Origin: UPXZ01 sp964634605
Lineage (GTDB): Bacteria; Bacteroidota; Bacteroidia; Bacteroidales; Paludibacteraceae
NCBI GenBank assembly: GCA_964634605.1
Contig: CAZWLJ010000036.1
Coordinates: forward strand, 1-32,698
Direction of reading: 5' to 3'
DNA length: 32,698 bases
Shown here: positions 17,703 to 25,040 of the stretch, one piece after another
Position numbering within the stretch: the first letter of the stretch is position 1
Layout: every line of letters starts with the position of its first letter
The notes under the pieces: generated by a model
Databases searched by the model: none
Told to the model about the DNA's origin: nothing
What the model saw: the letters and a program-made list of their open reading frames with translations, nothing else
Translations under genes and position numbers: made by a program

Positions 17703-17758
17703 AAACCCTGTTCGTTAGTTTATTTTAGGTAATCAACTAACACAGGGTTTCATTTTTT
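17703..17758 (+). terminator. Strong hairpin with T tract immediately before the PorE-like gene
   Basis: Two stacked stems, AAACCCTGT/ACAGGGTTT (17703-17711 with 17742-17750) and GTTAGTT/AACTAAC (17714-17720 with 17735-17741), followed by a T tract (17753-17759). It looks like the terminator of the DUF1015 gene, but the tract ends directly at the ATG (17760) of the next gene. Confidence 0.8.
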
Positions 17759-17759
17759 T

Positions 17760-19769
17760 ATGCTTTACTCTAAAACGTCATATTTTTTCGTATTTTTTCC
17801 AATACTCCTTCTGACTGCTTGCGGGGGCACAAAATCTACCCTCAGGAAAGCAGAACAGAGTTTTCTGAAAGGTGAATATGCCATTGCAGGAGATTTATAT
17901 AATAAAGCCTACTCCCGGATTTCATCCAAGGACAAACCGCTGCGCGCCGAAACGGCTTTCAGGCAGGGGGAATGCTACCGGCTTACGAATTATTCGCGGG
18001 CCGAACAGATATACATGAATGCCGTACGCAACAAATATCCCGACTCCATTGCATACCTGCGGCTGGCTCAAATGCAGCAAAAAAACGGGAAACTCCGGGA
18101 AGCTGCCGCCAACTATGAAATCTGCCTGAAAGCAATGCCAGACAACGAGCTGGCTATGAACGGATTACAGGCAGTTAATATGATCGACAGCCTGAAAAAC
18201 AACCCGACGCGATACATCATCAGCCGGGATAAAAATTTCAACGCTGCCCGGAGTTCATCGTTCAGTCCTGCATTTTCCGGAACAGACGCAAGTGTTCTCA
18301 TATTTACTTCCAACAGGAAAGTGAACAAAAAAGACAATTCGCAAAAAAAGAACACCGTAAGCGGACAACCAAACAACCATCTTTTCGCCGTGAAGAAAAA
18401 CAGTCAGGGAATATGGGGAAAGCCTGAAATACTTGAAGGTGAAGTAACTACCAAAAACGATGAAGGCATTGCTTCGTTTACAGCGGATGGAAACACCCTG
18501 TATTTCAGCCGTTCCCTCACCGAAGAAAACAAAGGCGAAGGAGTCATGGTATTCGTTTCTACCAGCAGCGGTGGCTCCTGGGGAGCGCCTCAAAGCATTA
18601 CGCTCTTCAACGACTCCAGCATTTCCACAGCACATCCGGCTATTGATCCGGATGGCAAAATGCTCTATTTCGTTTCCGATGCACCCGGCGGATATGGTGG
18701 TAAAGATCTTTGGAGGGCCAGACTGGAAGCAGGAAAAGTTGAATTTGTAGAGAATCTTGGTTCGGAAATCAATACCTCAGGCGACGAGATGTTTCCAACT
18801 TTCAAACCCGATGGGACATTGTATTATTCATCCAGCGGTAAACCCGGTGTTGGCGGACTTGATATCTTCAAAGCCGTTTTAATCCACAAGGCAGACAGCA
18901 CGCAGGCATGGAAAGTTACAAACATGGGAATTCCCCTGAATTCGAGCGCTGACGACTTCGGAATGGCATTTTTCGGCGACTCCGAAACAGGATTTTTCTC
19001 GAGCAACCGCAACGAAACACGTGGTTACGACGCCTTATGGAGTTTTGTTTTACCCGAGCTGGAATATGTGCTCGAAGGAAAAATTACAGCCCGAAACGGC
19101 AGTTCCATTCCCGATGCAAGGATTAATATTGTAGGCAGCGACGGCGAAAGCATAAGAATGAATGCCAAAGGCGACGGCAGCTACAGGTTCAGACTAAAAA
19201 AAGATGTGAGTTATCAGCTGCAGGCATCCGCAAATGAATTTCTGAATCAAAGAGACAGCATTTCAACTTTCAGTGTCAACCCGCGCGAAAGTCAGACTTT
19301 TACCAGGAATTTCAGCCTTACTCCCACTTTTCAGTCGGTTAAAATTGATAATATCTATTATGATTTCGACAAAGCAACCCTGCGACCCGAGTCAAGGGAA
19401 GGACTGGATGCACTGATTGCCATGATGAACGAAAATCCGAATATCACCATTGAAATGAGTGCACACACCGATTACAAGGGAAACAGTGATTACAACCGCG
19501 ACCTTTCGGCGCGAAGAGCACAATCTGTGATAGACTACCTGATCGGAGCAGGTATTGATGCAGCCAGACTCACGGCGGTGGGTTACGGCGAAGTGAAACC
19601 ATTCGTGGTGGACACCGTAACAGCACAACAATATACATTCCTGACACAGGGCACCCCGCTTTCAGAACAATACATCCTCAGCCTGCCCGATGAGCAGCAG
19701 GAAACCTGCAACCAGATTAACCGGCGGACAGAGTTCAAAATACTCTCGACAACTTACAACATGTATTGA
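17760..19769 (+). CDS. PorE-like OmpA-family lipoprotein (TPR, PD40 propeller, carboxypeptidase-regulatory-like, OmpA)
   Basis: A 669-residue lipoprotein with lipobox LLTAC and Cys21 as the lipidated residue. A TPR-like helical region spans about 27-145 and PD40/WD40-like propeller repeats about 160-430 (YFSRSL, GKMLYFVSD, GTLYYSSSG). A carboxypeptidase-regulatory-like beta domain follows (about 435-520), then an OmpA C-terminal peptidoglycan-binding domain (about 525-669: YYDFDKATLRPES, SAHTDYKGNSDYN, LSARRAQSVIDYL). This domain order is that of PorE, the T9SS component proposed to anchor the secretion machine to peptidoglycan. Bacteroidota carry several paralogues with the same plan, so orthology to PorE is likely but not proven. 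It fits with the T9SS cargo encoded at 500-3370. A terminator-like hairpin ends at its start codon, and the thyA promoter begins 17 bases after its stop. Confidence 0.82.
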   Translation: MLYSKTSYFFVFFPILLLTACGGTKSTLRKAEQSFLKGEYAIAGDLYNKAYSRISSKDKPLRAETAFRQGECYRLTNYSRAEQIYMNAVRNKYPDSIAYLRLAQMQQKNGKLREAAANYEICLKAMPDNELAMNGLQAVNMIDSLKNNPTRYIISRDKNFNAARSSSFSPAFSGTDASVLIFTSNRKVNKKDNSQKKNTVSGQPNNHLFAVKKNSQGIWGKPEILEGEVTTKNDEGIASFTADGNTLYFSRSLTEENKGEGVMVFVSTSSGGSWGAPQSITLFNDSSISTAHPAIDPDGKMLYFVSDAPGGYGGKDLWRARLEAGKVEFVENLGSEINTSGDEMFPTFKPDGTLYYSSSGKPGVGGLDIFKAVLIHKADSTQAWKVTNMGIPLNSSADDFGMAFFGDSETGFFSSNRNETRGYDALWSFVLPELEYVLEGKITARNGSSIPDARINIVGSDGESIRMNAKGDGSYRFRLKKDVSYQLQASANEFLNQRDSISTFSVNPRESQTFTRNFSLTPTFQSVKIDNIYYDFDKATLRPESREGLDALIAMMNENPNITIEMSAHTDYKGNSDYNRDLSARRAQSVIDYLIGAGIDAARLTAVGYGEVKPFVVDTVTAQQYTFLTQGTPLSEQYILSLPDEQQETCNQINRRTEFKILSTTYNMY

Positions 19770-19786
19770 AAGCAACTTTCATTAGT

Positions 19787-19817
19787 TTTGCCCGTTTCTG
19801 TTTTTTCGCTAAATTTG
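19787..19817 (+). promoter_or_regulatory. Promoter of thyA
   Basis: TTTG (19787-19790), 19 bases, then TAAATTTG (19810-19817): an exact Bacteroidota housekeeping promoter. It starts 17 bases after the stop of the PorE-like gene and leaves a 5' leader of only about 10 bases before the ATG at 19835. Confidence 0.8.
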
Positions 19818-19834
19818 CAGTTCATTATTTCCAT

Positions 19835-20629
19835 ATGAAACAATACTTAGACTTACTCAGGCGTATTCTCGAGGAAGGTACTGCCAAAGAAGACCGTACT
19901 GGAACGGGCACCATCAGTATTTTCGGACACCAGATGCGGTTTAACATGGACGAAGGTTTCCCGTGTCTGACCACCAAAAAACTTCACCTGAAATCCATCA
20001 TTCATGAGTTACTCTGGTTTCTGAATGGTGACACCAACGTTAAGTACCTGCAAGACAATGGCGTACGAATATGGAACGAATGGGCAGATGAAAAAGGCGA
20101 TCTGGGTCATATCTACGGCTATCAGTGGCGTTCGTGGCCCGACTACAACGGTGATCATATCGATCAGATAAGCCAGGCTGTCGACACCATCAAAAACAAT
20201 CCGGATTCGCGCAGAATCATCGTGAGCGCCTGGAATGTAGCCGACCTGCCTAACATGAATCTGCCACCCTGTCATGCTTTCTTTCAGTTCTATGTGGCCG
20301 AAGGCAGGTTGAGCCTGCAGCTTTACCAGCGAAGTGCCGATGCATTTCTCGGAGTACCCTTCAACATTGCCTCGTACGCACTCCTGCTGCAGATGATGGC
20401 ACAGGTCACCGGACTGAAGGCAGGTGACTTTGTACACACGCTGGGCGACGCGCATATCTACATGAACCATCTGGAGCAAGTGAAATTACAACTCACCAGA
20501 CAACCCCGGCACCTTCCCCGGATGTTAATTAATCCAAATATTCACGATATTTTCGGCTTTAGTTTTTCCGATTTTGAACTGACAGATTACGACCCTCATC
20601 CCCACATAAAAGGTGTTGTAGCCATATAA
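19835..20629 (+). CDS. thyA: Thymidylate synthase
   Basis: Converts dUMP to dTMP with methylenetetrahydrofolate, giving dihydrofolate. From ATG 19835 the protein has 264 residues, the same length as E. coli ThyA. The catalytic cysteine in LPPCHAFFQFYV falls at residue 146, as in E. coli. Other family segments are EDRTGTGTISIFG, the arginine pair in DSRRIIVSAWN, and QRSADAFLGVPFNIASYALL. The open frame continues upstream to 19766, but the promoter at 19787-19817 shows that part is not translated. It is followed by folA, which recycles the dihydrofolate produced here. Confidence 0.97.
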   Translation: MKQYLDLLRRILEEGTAKEDRTGTGTISIFGHQMRFNMDEGFPCLTTKKLHLKSIIHELLWFLNGDTNVKYLQDNGVRIWNEWADEKGDLGHIYGYQWRSWPDYNGDHIDQISQAVDTIKNNPDSRRIIVSAWNVADLPNMNLPPCHAFFQFYVAEGRLSLQLYQRSADAFLGVPFNIASYALLLQMMAQVTGLKAGDFVHTLGDAHIYMNHLEQVKLQLTRQPRHLPRMLINPNIHDIFGFSFSDFELTDYDPHPHIKGVVAI

Positions 20630-20687
20630 TCAGAAACATCCGGATAATCAGTTCGTTTATTTCACTTTGTCCTGCGGGTATGACCGA

Positions 20688-20717
20688 TTGATTTTTCCGC
20701 CTTTTTTTATATCTTTG
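20688..20717 (+). promoter_or_regulatory. Promoter of folA
   Basis: TTG (20688-20690), 19 bases, then TATCTTTG (20710-20717): an exact match to the Bacteroidota consensus, 55 bases before the folA ATG. It shows that folA can be transcribed independently of thyA. Confidence 0.8.
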
Positions 20718-20772
20718 TGTGTTTTTTGCAGAGAAAATAGCGTGACAATTTATTACCATTATTAAAATAATT

Positions 20773-21276
20773 ATGTCAAAAATTTCGATTATTGCTGCCG
20801 TTGCCGACAATTACGCAATTGGCAAAAACAACAAACTCCCCTGGCATTTGCCTGACGACCTGAAACATTTCAGACAAATAACAACCGGACACGCAGTTGT
20901 AATGGGAAAACGCACATTCGAAAGCTTGCCCAACGGACCACTACCCAACCGGAAGAATATTGTCCTCACTTCCATCCCCGAAGGAAACTACAGCAAATAC
21001 TACGAAGCCACCTCGCTGCGCGATGCCATAGACCTTTGTGATAAAGAAGACGAGGTGTACATTATCGGCGGAGCATCACTTTTCAAACAGGCACTCACAT
21101 ACACAGGTGTGGACACCATGTACATCACGTGGGTTCACGAAACGTTTGATGCAGATGTCTTTTTTCCAAAATTCAGCGAAAAAGACTGGAAACTGATTAA
21201 GTGCGAAAAACACGATATAAACGAAAAAAACCCTTACCCATTCTCTTTTTGTGAATACACACGGGTAAAAAAATAA
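20773..21276 (+). CDS. folA: Dihydrofolate reductase
   Basis: A 167-residue enzyme that reduces dihydrofolate to tetrahydrofolate with NADPH. Family motifs are the N-terminal strand ISIIAAVADNYAIGKNNKLPW (substrate and Met20-loop region), DLKHFRQITTGHAVVMGKRTFES (NADPH binding), and VYIIGGASLFKQAL with the Gly-Gly pair. The catalytic acid corresponds to Asp in HLPDDLKHF. It lies 143 bases after thyA, the usual functional pairing, but has its own promoter. A terminator hairpin at 21303-21335 ends the transcript. Confidence 0.97.
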   Translation: MSKISIIAAVADNYAIGKNNKLPWHLPDDLKHFRQITTGHAVVMGKRTFESLPNGPLPNRKNIVLTSIPEGNYSKYYEATSLRDAIDLCDKEDEVYIIGGASLFKQALTYTGVDTMYITWVHETFDADVFFPKFSEKDWKLIKCEKHDINEKNPYPFSFCEYTRVKK

Positions 21277-21302
21277 TCAATCAAAACGTCAGCGGATACA
21301 AC

Positions 21303-21335
21303 AAATAGTTCAATTTTTTATTGAACTATTTTTTT
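21303..21335 (+). terminator. Terminator of folA
   Basis: A 12-bp perfect stem AAATAGTTCAAT/ATTGAACTATTT (21303-21314 with 21320-21331) with a 5-base loop, followed by a T tract to 21335. Confidence 0.85.
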
Positions 21336-21377
21336 ATTTTAGATAAGTGTAATAAAAAAACACTGCTTTTTATTCAT

Positions 21378-21412
21378 TTTGTTTTAATTATAAAATAATT
21401 ATTGTATTTTTG
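21378..21412 (+). promoter_or_regulatory. Promoter of asnA
   Basis: TATTTTTG (21405-21412) matches the -7 consensus exactly. TTTG at 21378-21381 is the best -33 element; its 23-base spacing is somewhat long. The -7 box is 36 bases from the ATG and covers the TTG with which the open frame nominally begins (21410). Confidence 0.55.
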
Positions 21413-21448
21413 CACACTAATATTCAAAAAATACAAACAAAATCACAA

Positions 21449-22486
21449 ATGAGTTATTTTATCAAACCCAACGACTACCTTCCCATTCTCGACCCTCAGC
21501 AAACAGAACTGGGAATTCAAAAAATAAAAGATTTCTTCCAGGCCAACCTATCGGCTGAATTACGGCTCCGGCGTGTCACCGCACCGCTTTTCGTATTGCG
21601 CGGCACCGGGCTGAATGACGACCTGAACGGTGTGGAAAGAGCCGTGAATTTCGCCATCAAAGACATGGACGACGAAAAAGCCGAAGTGGTACATTCACTC
21701 GCCAAATGGAAACGAGTGACTCTGGCAGACTACCGGATTAACAACGGATTCGGCATCTATACCGACATGAATGCTATCCGTGCCGACGAGGAACTTGGCA
21801 ACATCCATTCACTTTACGTGGACCAGTGGGACTGGGAGCAGGTCATAACTGAGCATGACCGGAATATCGAATTTCTGAAAAAAATTGTACGAAAAATTTA
21901 TGCTGCTTTTCTGAGAACAGAATACCTTGTAAGCGAGAGCTTTCCGGAAATCAAACCGATACTGCCCGAAGAAATTACATTTATCCACGCAGAGGAACTC
22001 TGTCAGCTCTACCCCACCCTTACTCCGAAAGAAAGGGAATTTGAAATAACAAGGAAACACAAGGCGGTATTTCTGATCGGAATCGGCGGCGAACTGAGCG
22101 ATGGCAGAAAACACGACGGACGTGCGCCCGATTACGACGACTGGACCACACCGGGTGAAGACGGGCTGCCCGGACTGAACGGGGATATTCTGCTCTGGAA
22201 CAGCGTTCTGGAAATACCTTTCGAAGTGTCATCCATGGGCATCAGGGTGGATAAAACGGCATTGAAGCATCAGCTCAAGATTACCGGAAAAGAAGACCGG
22301 CTGGAGTTATACTTCCACAAAAGGCTGATGAATGACACCCTTCCGCTTTCCATCGGAGGAGGAATAGGCCAATCAAGACTTTGCATGTTTTTCCTGCGGA
22401 AAGCACATATCGGCGAAATACAGGCAAGCATTTGGCCAGCCGATATGAAAACAGCATGTACAAAAGAAAATATCCATCTGATCTGA
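21449..22486 (+). CDS. asnA: Aspartate-ammonia ligase (ammonia-dependent asparagine synthetase)
   Basis: Makes asparagine from aspartate, ammonia and ATP. From ATG 21449 the protein has 345 residues (E. coli AsnA has 330), starting MSYFIKPNDYLP. It has the class II aminoacyl-tRNA synthetase-like fold of the family: LRLRRVTAPLFV, FGIYTDMNAIRADEEL, VDQWDWEQVI, and the C-terminal motif SIGGGIGQSRLCMFFL, which corresponds to synthetase motif 3. The open frame extends to 21410, but this lies within the promoter. Monocistronic, with a terminator at 22578-22620. Confidence 0.96.
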   Translation: MSYFIKPNDYLPILDPQQTELGIQKIKDFFQANLSAELRLRRVTAPLFVLRGTGLNDDLNGVERAVNFAIKDMDDEKAEVVHSLAKWKRVTLADYRINNGFGIYTDMNAIRADEELGNIHSLYVDQWDWEQVITEHDRNIEFLKKIVRKIYAAFLRTEYLVSESFPEIKPILPEEITFIHAEELCQLYPTLTPKEREFEITRKHKAVFLIGIGGELSDGRKHDGRAPDYDDWTTPGEDGLPGLNGDILLWNSVLEIPFEVSSMGIRVDKTALKHQLKITGKEDRLELYFHKRLMNDTLPLSIGGGIGQSRLCMFFLRKAHIGEIQASIWPADMKTACTKENIHLI

Positions 22487-22577
22487 CAAACCGAATAGAT
22501 GCATGTTTTTTTCTGTTAAAAACCCGCATCTCAGTAAGATAAAAAGCCCGTTTCGAAAACCATAATGAAATGATTTT

Positions 22578-22620
22578 AAAATCCTGACAGGAAGCATTCC
22601 CGTTCAGGATTTTATTTTTT
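22578..22620 (+). terminator. Terminator of asnA
   Basis: Outer stem AAAATCCTGA/TCAGGATTTT (22578-22587 with 22604-22613) with a small inner stem GGAA/TTCC, followed by a T-rich tract (22611-22620). Confidence 0.75.
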
Positions 22621-22632
22621 AATAGTAAATTA

Positions 22633-22663
22633 TTGTCCGTGTGGGCGATTTTTAGTACTTTCG
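22633..22663 (+). promoter_or_regulatory. Promoter of hisIE
   Basis: TTG (22633-22635), 20 bases, then TACTTTCG (22656-22663), one mismatch from TAnnTTTG. It lies 34 bases before the hisIE ATG, between a terminator and the gene. Confidence 0.65.
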
Positions 22664-22697
22664 CCCTTCATAAGCTAATCCTAAAAAACAAAGAAAG

Positions 22698-23291
22698 ATG
22701 ACGTTGGATTTTCAAAAAACAGGCGGATTGTTACCTGCAATAATTCAGGACAGCCGAACCAACAAAGTGCTGATGCTCGGATACATGAGTCCCGAATCAC
22801 TTTCCGTGACCGAGAAAACCGGGAAAGTGACATTTTTCAGTCGCAGTAAAAACAGACTCTGGACCAAAGGCGAAGAAAGCGGCAATTTCCTGCATGTTGT
22901 TTCGATAGCAGCCGACTGTGACAACGACACCCTTCTGATCAAAGTACATCCCGAAGGACCAGTATGTCATACCGGTGCCGACACATGCTGGAACGAGGAA
23001 AACAAAACCGATATTTCATTTCTGGCATACCTTCAGGAATATATCAAAAAACGCCACACCGAGATGCCTGAAGGATCGTACACCACATCGCTGTTTCGTA
23101 AAGGCATCAACCGGATGGCTCAAAAAGTGGGCGAAGAAGCAGTGGAAACCGTGATAGAAGCAATAAACGGAACAGACGAAGGATTTATTTACGAAGCATC
23201 CGACCTGATGTATCATCTTATCGTCCTGCTCACTTCCAAAGGATACTCTCTTGCCGACCTGTCAGCAGAACTCGAGAAAAGACACAAGTAG
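22698..23291 (+). CDS. hisIE: Bifunctional phosphoribosyl-AMP cyclohydrolase / phosphoribosyl-ATP pyrophosphatase
   Basis: A 197-residue fusion catalysing the second and third steps of histidine synthesis. The HisI part (residues 1 to about 105) has GYMSPESL, FFSRSKNRLWTKGE and the metal-binding cysteines in AADCDNDTLL and GPVCHTGADTCW. The HisE part (about 108-197) has the helical SYTTSLFRKGINRMAQKVGEE segment followed by EAVETVIEA, its metal-binding acidic residues. No other his gene is in the window, so it is detached from any his operon here. The FtsE-type ATPase starts 31 bases downstream and is probably co-transcribed. Confidence 0.96.
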   Translation: MTLDFQKTGGLLPAIIQDSRTNKVLMLGYMSPESLSVTEKTGKVTFFSRSKNRLWTKGEESGNFLHVVSIAADCDNDTLLIKVHPEGPVCHTGADTCWNEENKTDISFLAYLQEYIKKRHTEMPEGSYTTSLFRKGINRMAQKVGEEAVETVIEAINGTDEGFIYEASDLMYHLIVLLTSKGYSLADLSAELEKRHK

Positions 23292-23322
23292 ATAATCAAA
23301 CAACCGAAGTAAATCAAAAAAA

Positions 23323-24024
23323 ATGACAGACAAAACATTAATAAAATACGAAAACGTTGAACTCTGTCAGCAGGAACACATCGTGCTGAAAGACGTGAAT
23401 CTTGAAATAAAAAGCGGCGAGTTTATATTTCTGCTTGGAAAAGTCGGGAGCGGTAAAAGTACATTTCTGAAATCACTTTACGCCGAAATTCGAGTCTTTG
23501 ACGGACAAGCAGAAGTACTTGATTACAACCTGCTGAAAATCAAGCATAAAGACATTCCAAATCTACGACGAAAAATCGGTATAGTTTTTCAGGATTTTCA
23601 GCTTCTGATTGACAGGAGCATCAACGCCAACCTCGAATTTGTACTGAAAGCTACCGGATGGAAAGATAAAAATGCCATTGCAGAACAAATTCATCACGTG
23701 CTCAAACAAGTTGGCATGCAAACGAAAGGGTATAAAATGCCGCATCAGCTTTCAGGAGGCGAGCAGCAACGCATCGTGATAGCCCGGGCACTGCTCAACT
23801 CTCCCGAAATAATCCTGGCAGATGAGCCTACCGGAAACCTGGACCCCAACACCGGAAAAGACATTATGGAGCTCCTTTACTCCATTCGAAAATCAGGAAC
23901 AACAGTAGTAATAGCTACGCACAACCTGAACTGGATTGATATGTACCCGGGAAGAGTACTGGTGTGCGAAGATGAAAAATTGCTCGACATTACCGAGGAG
24001 ACAATTCCGGATTATCAAAAATAA
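23323..24024 (+). CDS. ftsE: ABC transporter ATP-binding protein, FtsE type
   Basis: A 233-residue ATPase subunit. Walker A is GKVGSGKST (residues 39-47), the Q-loop is IVFQDFQLL, the signature is QLSGGEQQR, Walker B is IILADEPTGNLDP, and the H-loop is IATHNLNW. The Q-loop sequence and close spacing match the FtsE branch, which works with FtsX to control cell-wall hydrolases at the division site. No FtsX gene follows; tRNA-Ser comes next. In many Bacteroidota ftsE and ftsX are not adjacent, so this does not exclude FtsE, but a LolD-like exporter ATPase is an alternative. It is 31 bases after hisIE with no terminator between. Confidence 0.82.
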   Translation: MTDKTLIKYENVELCQQEHIVLKDVNLEIKSGEFIFLLGKVGSGKSTFLKSLYAEIRVFDGQAEVLDYNLLKIKHKDIPNLRRKIGIVFQDFQLLIDRSINANLEFVLKATGWKDKNAIAEQIHHVLKQVGMQTKGYKMPHQLSGGEQQRIVIARALLNSPEIILADEPTGNLDPNTGKDIMELLYSIRKSGTTVVIATHNLNWIDMYPGRVLVCEDEKLLDITEETIPDYQK

Positions 24025-24153
24025 CCGCGAAAAGCAATCTCCCTCAGACAAAACCAACAGGTTTATTCAGCCGATATTCACTGTCATCGTCCGGAAAATA
24101 ACTGATATTATCAGATTCGATATCTGGTTTTTATCAAAAAACACTTCAGTTGT

Positions 24154-24183
24154 TTTGATATTTGAAAAAATGATGTATCTTTG
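24154..24183 (+). promoter_or_regulatory. Promoter of tRNA-Ser
   Basis: TTTG (24154-24157), 18 bases, then TATCTTTG (24176-24183), an exact -7 element, 25 bases before the mature tRNA 5' end. Confidence 0.7.
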
Positions 24184-24208
24184 CACTCGCTTTTAGAAAT
24201 CAGACCAT

Positions 24209-24294
<86 letters not shown>

Positions 24295-24306
24295 AAGTTA
24301 GTATGT

Positions 24307-24341
24307 AAAACGTTGTATATCTAGCATATACAGCGTTTTTT
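24307..24341 (+). terminator. Terminator of tRNA-Ser
   Basis: A 14-bp stem with one G-T pair (AAAACGTTGTATAT 24307-24320 with 24326-24339), loop CTAGC, followed by T residues. It may also act on fucU transcripts arriving on the minus strand. Confidence 0.75.
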
Positions 24342-24364
24342 GTTTTTAAAACGTGGCAGTAACG

Positions 24365-24392
24365 AGGCTGAAAAAAAAAGGCTGAAAAAAAA
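24365..24392. repeat. Perfect tandem duplication of a 14-bp unit
   Basis: AGGCTGAAAAAAAA occurs twice back to back (24365-24378 and 24379-24392). It lies in the convergent gap between tRNA-Ser and fucU. Read on the minus strand it gives two T8 tracts downstream of fucU, which may help termination; slippage at the A tracts is the probable origin. Confidence 0.8.
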
Positions 24393-24432
24393 TAGCAGCC
24401 ATGACAGACAACCATTTTTTTATTATTTTCAA

Positions 24433-24861
24433 CTACGGGGTAACTCCTTTTTTCAGAATAATGTTTCCGTATTTGGCTGTTTCACCGGTCACAAGCACCG
24501 CAAAAGCAGACTTGGCTCTTTCATAAAACTCAAACCGTTCGAGTCTTTCGGTCGTGCTTATCTGAGGATAAAACCTGCGGATTTGATCCAAATACGACAT
24601 TTCGACTGCGGGGTCCGGTTCATCTCCTTTCACGGCTGCCATCATGAATAGCGGATTCGGCACATAGCTATCCAGCTCGAACAACGGAAGTATGGCAGCC
24701 AGCAAATCGGGAATGCGAAGACCGTCGGCACGGATAACCTGCGAATTGAACGAATAGGCCGGAAAATGTGCATCTGCCAGCACTATTTCATCGCCATGCC
24801 CCATCCGGCAAAGTATTGCCAGGAGTTCCGGGCTTAAAAGTGGAGATATTCCTTTTAGCAT
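24433..24861 (-). CDS. fucU: L-fucose mutarotase (RbsD/FucU family)
   Basis: Interconverts the alpha and beta anomers of L-fucose, supplying the form used by the isomerase. From ATG 24861 the protein has 142 residues, the family's normal length. The start MLKGISPLLSPELLAILCRMGHGDEI contains the conserved His of GHGDEI, followed by VLADAHFPA. The C-terminal part includes the conserved ERFEFYERAKSAFAVLVTGE. The open frame extends to 24918, but the -7 promoter element at 24892-24899 lies inside that extension. It is transcribed divergently from the regulator-fucI-fucP genes, which identifies the sugar as fucose rather than ribose. Confidence 0.92.
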   Translation of the reverse strand: MLKGISPLLSPELLAILCRMGHGDEIVLADAHFPAYSFNSQVIRADGLRIPDLLAAILPLFELDSYVPNPLFMMAAVKGDEPDPAVEMSYLDQIRRFYPQISTTERLERFEFYERAKSAFAVLVTGETAKYGNIILKKGVTP

Positions 24862-24891
24862 AATCCAGAAATAAAATTCAACATTTTTTGC

Positions 24892-24919
24892 CAAAGCTAT
24901 TTCATTTTCGCGACACAAA
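24892..24919 (-). promoter_or_regulatory. Promoter of fucU
   Basis: On the minus strand TAGCTTTG (24899-24892) matches TAnnTTTG exactly, and TTTG (24919-24916) lies 16 bases upstream. The -7 box is about 30 bases from ATG 24861. Confidence 0.55.
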
Positions 24920-24957
24920 GGAGGTTTTTGTGTTAATTAGCTTTAAAACTGAAAATA

Positions 24958-24975
24958 ATATGTTTTACAACATAT
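24958..24975. promoter_or_regulatory. 18-bp palindrome, candidate operator of the fucose regulator
   Basis: ATATGTT-TTAC-AACATAT is a perfect 7-bp inverted repeat with a 4-base centre. It lies between the divergent fucU and regulator promoters, a usual place for a GntR-type dimer to bind. Binding by the adjacent regulator is inference. Confidence 0.55.
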
Positions 24976-25006
24976 AAATTCTTTTCGTTGTTTATTGAAA
25001 CATTTC

Positions 25007-25014
25007 TACTTTTG
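25007..25014 (+). promoter_or_regulatory. -7 element of the GntR-type regulator gene
   Basis: TACTTTTG is an exact TAnnTTTG match, 26 bases before the ATG. The nearest upstream TTG (24988-24990) is 16 bases away, shorter than usual. Confidence 0.5.
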
Positions 25015-25040
25015 ATTCAGCAAAGTACAGCACAGTTAGC

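Noticed and set aside
20009..20479. A 156-codon minus-strand open frame
   Set aside because: It is a shadow of thyA, whose frame, length and catalytic cysteine are all confirmed.
23323..24024. A missing or broken ftsX gene after the FtsE-type ATPase
   Set aside because: No remnant of a membrane protein is seen before the tRNA; in Bacteroidota the two genes are often apart, so loss is not indicated.
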